A DNA stretch of 64,000 nt, taken from contig CM060731.1 of assembly GCA_030704615.1 (NCBI GenBank), forward strand, positions 2,416,001 through 2,480,000, written 5' to 3'. Position numbers and translations under genes: made by a program. The notes below the pieces were generated by a model. It saw nothing but the letters and a program-made list of their open reading frames with translations, had not been told where the DNA came from and did no database searches. This DNA is from Takakia lepidozioides (Eukaryota; Streptophyta; Takakiopsida; Takakiales; Takakiaceae). This document shows, piece after piece, positions 56,601 through 64,000 of the stretch. Within the stretch, counting starts at the first letter, position 1; each line of letters opens with the position of its first letter.

Positions 56601-59265
56601 AAGGACATTATCAATTCTAATCAGGGACAATATAATTGCACCCTTAGATCCTAACCAGGTGAATTCATATACTCGCTTAAGAATGACTCAGACAAAGAAG
56701 TGAATGTCGTCAACGACATTCAATCTGGATCTAAGATTGCAATCCATATGAAGCCACAATTTTTCCAAAAAAAACAGTAGAGTTTCAAGTATGACATTTC
56801 ACCTGTACACAACTCGCATCATGGCCCACTCTCCTCCAACCTGACTGTCAAAGTCGTTGGACCGTAAAATGTTACCATCTTTGGAGAACTCCCGGAAAAA
56901 ACAGTATCTCCAGGTGAGACCTCTCCACTTCCTTATGTATGCCTCCAATGACATTTGGGGAGGGGAAACAATCGCAATGTTCAGGTCCTTCAAAGTCTGA
57001 TCCAGCACAATGACGGCGCGCTTTTCGAGCTGCAAATAGAATATTTGTCAGAATTGCAAAAAAGAAACACATCACATACTTGAAGATAAGAAACAGCATG
57101 TTCGAATACACACCTGACTCCAAAATGTAGCCTTGTGGAGCCAGTTATCAAACACCAAATCACTGATTCCTTCCACCTTTGTGCCAGGCTGTATGGTGCT
57201 CTTTGGGAACTGATTCAAGTCCTTTACTGTTTGATCTGAGTTCATATCTCCAGCCACCTTATTTTGTTTGTGGGTCGACCATCGATATGGCCAGCCGGTG
57301 CATTTTCTCCTGCTGCATCTCCGGATGCACATGCTGTCATAGTGTGTGTTTTGATCTGCTGAAGGAACTCAGGACCAAGTCCAGGATCTACTATTCTAAG
57401 CTGCTTTCCGAAGGCTGACATCAATTTGGTTCTTCGCATCTCAAACTCCTTCTTTTATTGCAGCTTCCACACCCTTTGATGTCCTTAGTTCCTCTGGTGT
57501 AGTGCGGTATATATTCGGATTTTCCCTTCTCAGCTGCCTCTGCCAGTTCTTGCTGCATTCATTCAAGTAGTGATTAGCTCCGAAGGGACTCTAAAACATG
57601 TATTCGAAAAGTAAACAGATTACAGACTCGGGCTTACCGCATACATGTACTCCAGAAACGCCTCTCGTGTCAAAGAATACCAAGTGCCTGCAGCTCTTCC
57701 TGTTTCGCACTTCTTGATGATATTGGGTGGTAGTACTGTCCGAAATCATCAGCTTATCAGACCAATCCTCTGAATTCGGAATAGTGTGTGAACCAAGCTT
57801 GTTGTCACATGCGATTTCTCTGTCGATCTGCAAAACATTGAAAACATTGCATTCCTTAACACTGTTTTTTGAGATCACAAGACACTACAGAGGGAATCAA
57901 ATCTCCTGGATGACTTACTTGTTCACGTCGTGCATAGCTGTAAGAAGCCTAGCGATGTCGTTTCCTGGATCCAAAACCATTGCCTCCACAGCAACATGCT
58001 TGTCTTTGTCTTTCGAATGGGTTTCTGAATGTATCCCATCCATGCCAGCAATCGGTGGTTGCCGTCCCAGACGTAGAACATGTGTGGTTGCAAAATTGCT
58101 GGGTGTTCTTTCCCATCATGAGGCCCAGCTCGAACTCCTCATTGGCATCTTTCCAGCACTCATCCCAGTTATCACTGATCTCTGGAGAAACTAATGTGCT
58201 TTTCCCATTTATATCCGTCAGGGACACATAAAAAACTGTGCACACCAAGTCTATATCCATGCACAAAATCACTCTCCAATTTTGTTATGGACGCACAACA
58301 GGCATTGATATCATCCGGCACAGAGGTATGTCCAGACGCCCTCCAGATACGAGCATGTCCCTTATAACCTCCTGAGAGTTTACCTTCTGGAATGACATGA
58401 GTTCTTTCACCTTGTCAAGGTAGTGCACTTCGGATTCATCTGCTTCCTCTGTATTCTCTGAGCTTTTTGCGACTCCGTCCCATTCCAGACCCCCCTCTGA
58501 TAATGTAGGCTTCGACTCACAGTTTTTCTGCACGAGCCATCAGTTATGCCTAAGTCATTTGCAAATAGTGAATGGCGGTAACGACAATCACTCTGTATCA
58601 AGGAAACTCACCATGAATGGTGTGAAAGAATTCAGCACAATCTACAGATGCAAAGCCGAGACTGCCGTATTCAAAACAAAAGTGAGAGCGATAGCGAACG
58701 GCGTTAACGACAATCACAAAAGATAACAACCTGCCGGATCGGTGTTGTGAAATGACATATATGTGCAACTGATTGGCGGCAACGACATTCAGTATAGTTT
58801 AGGGAGAATAGTAAGTGCAGACTCTCTCTTCAAACACATAGGTACATAAATCTCATGAGCAGAATCGAATGGCGTTAACGACGCTCGCGATTCAGTAGTT
58901 CCTGCTAAAGAATGGAAGAGGAAGGACTCCTTGAAAGGCAATCACATAGACTATATGATAAAACTTACTGGCACCTTCTTAGGTTTTGAACTTTGATCCC
59001 CTTCTGCAGCTTTCCTCTTCCCTCTCACATCTGCTGGAGTTTCTGTCTGCGCAAGGGTTTCTTGACCTTCTTCAGGTTCGGCGTTCCGCGTGCTTCCACC
59101 TTCTTCAGTGTCCCTGCGATTCATCTCTGCCTCCACAGGCTGGCGCACTCTTATCGCCGGCTGTGTCGCAGCCGCTGCCTCAGTCTCCGTCTGCTCTTGT
59201 GAATCAGTCTCCGCGTTCACCTGCTGCCTTGGCCCTGTGTTCTCCAACAAACGACGCCTCGTCAT
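53650..59265 (-). pseudogene. ParB/sulfiredoxin-like plus beta-class DNA methyltransferase fusion, 11 exons, frameshifted
   Basis: Predicted to methylate adenine N6 or cytosine N4 in nuclear DNA. Exons: 59265-58969, 58641-58612, 58527-57919, 57827-57638, 57590-57114, 57029-56803, 55856-55205, 55055-54751, 54555-54270, 54174-53989, 53909-53650 (~3.5 kb coding, all GT-AG). Exon 1 ends with GKRKAAEGDQSSKPKKVP, a nuclear signal. Exon 3 has FYVWDGNHRLLAWMGYI, the ParB/Srx motif. Exon 7 has GRKPKDK and a Lys/Glu linker. Exon 8 has ADIVILDIPDG (motif IV-like) and SDAGTLLLFQS. Exons 9-10 give ARVVDLSVSTG then ATYHACKAGGRSLFGMEGD (motif I), and exon 11 an acidic tail. The order IV then I is that of beta-class enzymes. 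TAA at 58285-58287 and frame shifts near 58115, 58030, 57740, 57450, 57265 and 54990 break it. DIPDG departs from DPPY. Confidence 0.75.
55999..58887. repeat. Eleven copies of a 22-bp hairpin motif in methyltransferase introns
   Basis: The consensus is arm TGAATGTCGT, centre CA, then the exact complementary arm. Copies: 55999, 56105, 56265, 56375, 56469, 56580 and 56701 (all in intron 6), 58569 (intron 2), 58695, 58770 and 58866 (intron 1). The 56265 copy has compensating changes (TGAATGGCGT against ACGCCATTCA), keeping the pairing. Spacing in intron 6 is 94-160 bp. None lies in an exon. Confidence 0.85.
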
Positions 59266-60120
59266 TTTCTCTCTTGCTCTGCGTCTCTCTCTAAGGGAAG
59301 TAAAATAAAGAGACTTTCTTCTCTTTCGTATTCTAGAAGGAACCCTCTCCAGCTTGACTACCACTCTCCCTCTAAGCGCGAAAAGTAGAAAAACGCAGTG
59401 ACTCCCGATTTCTTGCGGGATAACCTGTGTTCTTGCGTGTCTCTAGAAGCATCGGATTCCCTCCCGCGTGACCGTTACACATAGTCGTTTCGATATTAGT
59501 GCACATGCCAGCAATTGGTGTACAGCTGTTCGTATTCAGTTATGGATGTCTGACGTGTGCCGCCCAAAACAAAACGGCGTGTTCTAAATTATAACTGGTT
59601 CAATATTTAAAAAGAACAGCGAATCCCAGAAATTGATGCGCAGTCTTAAACAAATAAATATAAATGAACGAGAGTTTGATGACAAATTTTGGAATATCAT
59701 ACACGGTCATCCTTGTTATCCAAACCCCACATTCGTTGCACATTTGGAACTTTCCAGGTGCGCATGATCATTGGTAGTAGTATATAGATACATTTACTTA
59801 ATCTGCAATCCCATTCTCGGATCCTGTGGCATGCTTCCAGGAAGTCGGCTTTGTTATTGGGTTTATTGATGAGGTTCTGATTAACGGTTTAACAGTTGCC
59901 GACACTGCCCCTATGGATTCTCTGACCACTGGGCCCACAAGAAAAGTAATTAAAATGGACGGCTGCATATCTGGAATGAATAACAGAATATGCACAGTCG
60001 TTATCTGAGCTTCCTCCGCCATATGCTCTGCTCATTCTTCAACTGTGTTCTGGAGACAGCAGTAAACCGATTTACACTAGATCTGCGATAGCAAGGTACA
60101 AACATACTCGAGGAAGGAAG
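59266..60120. promoter_or_regulatory. Divergent promoter region between methyltransferase and MULE genes
   Basis: 855 bp separate two start codons pointing away from each other. TATATAGATA at about 59780 and several AT-rich patches could serve as promoters. 59820-60010 is open on both strands without recognisable domains. Shared regulation is inferred from position only. Confidence 0.35.
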
Positions 60121-63100
60121 ATGGCTTCCTCTGAAGCGGAGTTCTTCTCAGACGACAAACCAGTGCCGTTCTCCCAGGAAGTCCTTGACAATGGATTTGC
60201 AATTGTTCTGGAACATGTCTTGGCTACCCGTTTTCAGCTGCAGAATGGCTCCATCTTTTTGGAGAAAGAGGTTTACGATCTGAAAGGGAAGTTGGTGAAA
60301 TATTCTTTCCAAAACCGTGATGAGACGGCTCATATCAGCCAGTGGAGAGTGCGTCCTGGTCGATACAGAGTACTTGGAGAGCCTCGGCGAAAGTCCCTTG
60401 GGTCATATGTGACGCCCGGGACTGCTGCTTCGGTCGTTGAAGACAAGAGGGAGGTGGTGGTGAAAAAAGAACAGACGTCCTCCACTCCAATCGTTGAGCT
60501 TTCGGATTCTTCCGATGATGACATAAGTGAAATTCCAAATCCAGTCCTTCCTACTGTGGTTGCAGAAGCTGATGAAGAAGAGATTTGTAGTGTCATTCCA
60601 AAATTGCGGGCGATGGGAGGAATGGCTGGATTCAAAAGTGAGTTGCGGGGAATTGATTGGGAATCTTTGAAGCAGGTGCCTGTGAAGTTCTTGCCGGAGA
60701 CTTTTGATGGCGATATCCTATTCGAGCTGCCTCCTCCTCCGCGAGTTGGAGGTGTAACAATCATGATGCATGGAATGGACAAGAAACACGACGGGCACCC
60801 GTGGTGCAGAACAAAAACATCCAATATTCAGAATGATGACAAGCTTGTTTTCAGGAGGACAGTTTGCAATGGACACCTTAGGTGTGATAATTTGAATTGC
60901 AGACACTTTCTTCAGTCTGGAGTTCATAATCAAAGCGAATGGGAGGGTCTGGCAGAGAATCCATTTCAGCCTGGGACTGCCCCTCCACCGGCAAACACTT
61001 TCGTCTGCAAATTCTGCAAACTTGTGCCATCCTGCTTGGCGCTCTGCGGAGCAAGAATGTACTATGTTGTCCACCGTTTGAATACAATGACGAGAGCTTG
61101 TGTGCATTTTGGATTCCATAACCATCCTGTCTCGAAGGGGGATTACAGGGAGAGTGTTGAGACAGTATCGAGGTTGATCAAACAGGAGTTCGGGAGAAAC
61201 CCATCCGCAACAACATCTGCAATTGCTCTTGGCGCAAGCAAGTCCTTCTTGGAAAGCCATATTTTGAGTGAAGGAGATTCTGTGGGGACTAAACTTGACG
61301 GTGCAGCATTGGACCTGGTCATGGATCATTTCTCCACTTTAAGTTCACCTAACATTCGGCATCAGATCAATGCATTGAGAATGGGCTCTGGGATCAGAGG
61401 CTACATAGACAATATTTTGGAATTGAAACGACTGAGCAAGTACGATTACATCCAGGACAATGTATTCCCAGGTCAAGGTGCCATCAAAGTTTTTCTTTTC
61501 AAAATGTCGACTGTTGGGGAGGGCAGTGGGGTTAGCCTCGTGAAGCGGATGCAGAAGACTGGGGACTTGCAGAACTGTTTTCTTATGTTTGATCATGTGA
61601 AACGAGTGAAGGATTGGACGACAATGGCTTGTCATGTCTACGATCCAGTGTACCAACGAGTTATGACAATTGCAGTTTGTGACATGCAATCCGAGGATAC
61701 GGAATCCCAGAAGCTCATGTGGAATTCCCTGATACGTGTCATGGGCTGCCATGGGCTGCCATCTCCAAATTTCGCAGGTTTCATGGCGGATAGTGCTCAA
61801 GCAAATTTCAATGCTATTCGTATTGTCTTCGGATCGGGCGACCCAAAAGTGCCTATGCCAGGAAGAGAGCGTACATGTCTATTCCATTGGACACAATCTC
61901 TGGAAAAACATACAAAGTCGGACATCAAACCAGAGATGCAGACTCAGCACCGTAAATTGTGCAAAGAGTACAAAGATGCTAGAACAATGAAGGAGGCGGA
62001 CACTTTGTTCCAGACAATTCGTGCCTGGTGGTTCTCTTCTGGAGCTGCATCACTTGAGAGTATGAGAGCATTGGAAGATTGGCTGGCGTTTTGGCACTTC
62101 CGGTATAGACAGTGGGGAGCAGCCATGACAATGGTACGAGGCTTCTATTTCATGCTTTATTCATACATTTGCTTTCCATATTTTTGTTGCTTTCTTTATG
62201 TTGTTTCCTGTGCACTATTCTGAAGTGTGGTTATCCTCTTTGCAGAACATGTCCATTGAGGAAATGGCAGACATGCCATCTTGCAATTTGGCAGAAACTG
62301 TGCACAATGCATGGTTGCAGCAGTCTGGGAAAAGAGGTCGGGATTTGTATGTGGCAACAACAGATGATTTGATACGTGCCTTGCAACAACAAACCCGATA
62401 CCGTGATTTCTTACGAGGTGGGGTTGGTGGCAAGGGTCCGGACAAATCGGAGTTGATGTTGCGTGCTGCAAACAGATCTGGGGATCCAATCAAGATAGCA
62501 CGGGCGGTGAGCATGTATGCCCAGGGAACGCCACTTGTTTCTAGAGTTCCACATCTTGAAGGGGAGGAGAGATTCGGCTCCTGTAAGAGGAAATTGAACA
62601 CTCCACCTGGTTCGGATTCAGATTCCCACAGGGCAGACCGTGATAACTTCTCGAAGCCTCGTGTTCCCCTGCATGACAGCTCCGTGTCCGGAACCTCCAT
62701 TGTGGAGGAACCTCCAACACGACGGCAAGCTCCAGCATCAAACCGTGCCACTGAAATGGTGCAGGAGAGAAACAACCCCCTTGATGTGCTTGAGTCCGCA
62801 TGCCCCGACCACGTTTGGCACATAGAACGCACAAGTGTCGGGTCTCGTGTGAAATGTACAGCGATCAGGGCAACTAATTTCGAGAAGTGCACTTCATCTA
62901 TATCCAGAGGTGGTGCCCGAACTCCTGCTCCGACTTTCACGGGCTTGATGCGTCCATACGGTCAACCAGAAGCCAAGAACCACAAGTTCTGGTTCTGCGC
63001 AGATGATTGTGCCAGATGTGTGCATGGAACTGTGCGTCCTTCCGTAGTGATGAAGCCATCTCCTCCAACCGTTTGGCCCGTGAAGGTGGGAACACATCTC

Positions 63101-63631
63101 AGCTTTCAGGAGATTGAAATGCTGGAGGAGGCAGGTTTTTCCCTTGCGAGACAACCCCAACTCCATGCATGTGCTACTACTCCTGCGTCCTCCCGGGTCC
63201 CCCCGGCAAATCCTGACTTGTGGCCAACCAAACGAGATGGAAAGCTCGTTCGGCGTTTCCCTCCAACCGCTGAACACTTTGGCAAAGTGGAGTCCGCAAG
63301 AATGCTCCAAGCTCGTGTTGGAAGCACCACGGAAGTACCCGATCCAGGATATGGTCGGGTATTCACAATCATCACTTCCACATCTGCTGTTCATGACAGG
63401 ACCTACGACATCACGGTTTCCAATTTCCCCAATTGCACATGTCCTGATTTTGTGAATATGCTATCAACCAGTTTGGGCAAGAGAGGTAAATTCATACCCT
63501 GCAAACATTTGTATTTCATATTTTTGAGGAGGATGGTTTGCGATCCCAAACGTGACAACTTCATTCACCAGGCCACTATGAGTTTCAACGAGGTCGATAC
63601 TCTTTTGCAGCGGGATACAACACATGGGTAG
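60121..63631 (+). CDS. Intact MULE transposase with GCM/WRKY-type zinc domain and SWIM finger
   Basis: Exons 60121-62133 and 62246-63631 flank a 112-bp GT-AG intron and give 1132 residues without a lesion. Residues ~1-100 are a unique N-terminal domain, and ~120-160 is an acidic linker. ~220-340 is a zinc domain with HDGHPWC, VCNGHLRCDNLNC, VCKFC, then ACVHFGFHNHPV. That cysteine/histidine order is the GCM/WRKY-GCM1 fold known in MULE DNA-binding regions. ~455-665 is the RNase-H-like core with FLMFDHVKRV (D491), FAGFMADSAQANF (D557), CLFHW and AWW. A SWIM finger at ~1068-1092 reads CTCPDF...CKHLYFIF. Start ATG 60121 is supported by alignment with copy 1 (295). It is divergent to the methyltransferase gene 855 bp away. 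Open frames suggest recent activity. Terminal repeats were not found inside the window. Confidence 0.88.
62134..62245 (+). other. Intron of the MULE transposase gene
   Basis: The donor GTACGA follows AATG, and the TTTGCAG acceptor precedes AACATGTCC. Removing 112 bp joins the two frames at phase 0. Copy 1 has a break at the same place, supporting the call. Confidence 0.85.
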
Positions 63632-64000
63632 CATGAACTATGTAATGTGGTATGTGGATGACCATGATTTGAAATGTGTAATTCACATCAATTCGTCGGC
63701 TGTGCAATGATATGGCCTCCAACTATACGGAGTGAGGTCTGAGTGACAACTTTTAGGTAGTGCACATTTGTCATTGCACCGTTCGAAGTCTACATGTCTT
63801 GCTGTCGCTATGCACTACAATCATCTTTTGAAGATGATCATAACTCTCATTGTTATTTGAGGAGGGAGGAAGTCTTCTCGTGGCAGCCTTTATGGCGCAC
63901 ACTTTGTGAGGATATTTTGTCGTCTTCGTAATTGTAAAAGTGAAACAAACATTTGTAATTGCACAATGTTGGATGCTGCAATTGTAGGCCTCAACGCTCG
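63632..64000. other. 3' flank of the MULE gene
   Basis: AT-rich sequence with no ORF. It contains an inverted word pair ATCATCTTTTGAAGATGAT at about 63821-63839, a possible short hairpin. The right terminus of the element, if any, is not visible. Confidence 0.35.

Noticed and set aside
55999-56722. Regularly spaced palindromes resembling a CRISPR array
   Set aside because: Spacing varies (94-160 bp), repeats are diverged, they lie in introns of a eukaryotic gene and there are no cas genes.
53650-59265. Bacterial or phage contamination as source of the ParB-methyltransferase
   Set aside because: Ten introns with GT-AG borders and matched phases, plus a plant-type transposon next door, show it is nuclear.

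Overview
The window is nuclear DNA of a green plant or streptophyte alga. A spliced, plastid-type arogenate dehydrogenase gene is the only clear single-copy host gene. The rest is plant-type mobile DNA: a Ty1/copia element primed by initiator-Met tRNA, CACTA (Tnp2), MULE transposases with SWIM fingers, a LINE, a tRNA-derived SINE, gag-only LTR elements and foldback repeats. Long repeat-filled introns point to a large genome, and a seedless plant or charophyte-like lineage is my guess. The species cannot be fixed from sequence alone.

Layout. 0.3-3.9 kb: a decayed MULE transposase (+). 4.1-4.4 kb: a small GGCGCC repeat cluster. 5.7-7.7 kb: exons (-) of a decayed gene related to the DNA methyltransferase at 54-59 kb, with a SINE inserted in its last exon. 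7.8-10 kb: hairpin-rich repeats and a Tnp2 fragment. 10.4-11.1 kb: a palindromic GCGACCGCC array. 11.6-13.1 kb: a broken protein-kinase-like gene. 13.2-15.8 kb: four foldback repeats and a 120-bp tandem repeat. 17.2-18.75 kb: a spliced unknown gene (-). 22.9-26.7 kb: a complete-ended but internally broken Ty1/copia element. 27.4-40.9 kb: the seven-exon arogenate dehydrogenase gene (-), whose introns hold LINE copies on the opposite strand. 42.5-45.4 kb: a coiled-coil gag-like ORF and minisatellite. 45.4-46.9 kb: a 1.5-kb inverted repeat. 46.9-49.9 kb: a gag-only LTR element (-). 50.2-53.0 kb: a CACTA Tnp2 transposase. 53.6-59.3 kb: an eleven-exon ParB-like plus beta-class DNA methyltransferase gene (-), disrupted by frameshifts. 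60.1-63.6 kb: an intact two-exon MULE transposase (+).

The most unusual finding is the 53.6-63.6 kb block. It holds a eukaryotic, intron-containing gene joining a ParB/sulfiredoxin-like domain (DGNHR motif) to a DNA N6-adenine/N4-cytosine-type methyltransferase. This gene is transcribed divergently from an intact MULE transposase that carries a GCM/WRKY-type zinc domain and a SWIM finger. Its introns hold eleven copies of a 22-bp hairpin motif. A second decayed relative of the methyltransferase lies 2 kb from the second MULE copy. Whether the methyltransferase travels with the transposon, or is a host gene amplified beside it, is inference.

Many mobile ORFs are open apart from single stop codons, often TAG, which fits deamination of methylated cytosine. 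The arogenate dehydrogenase gene is clean, so the lesions elsewhere are more likely biological decay than general sequencing error.
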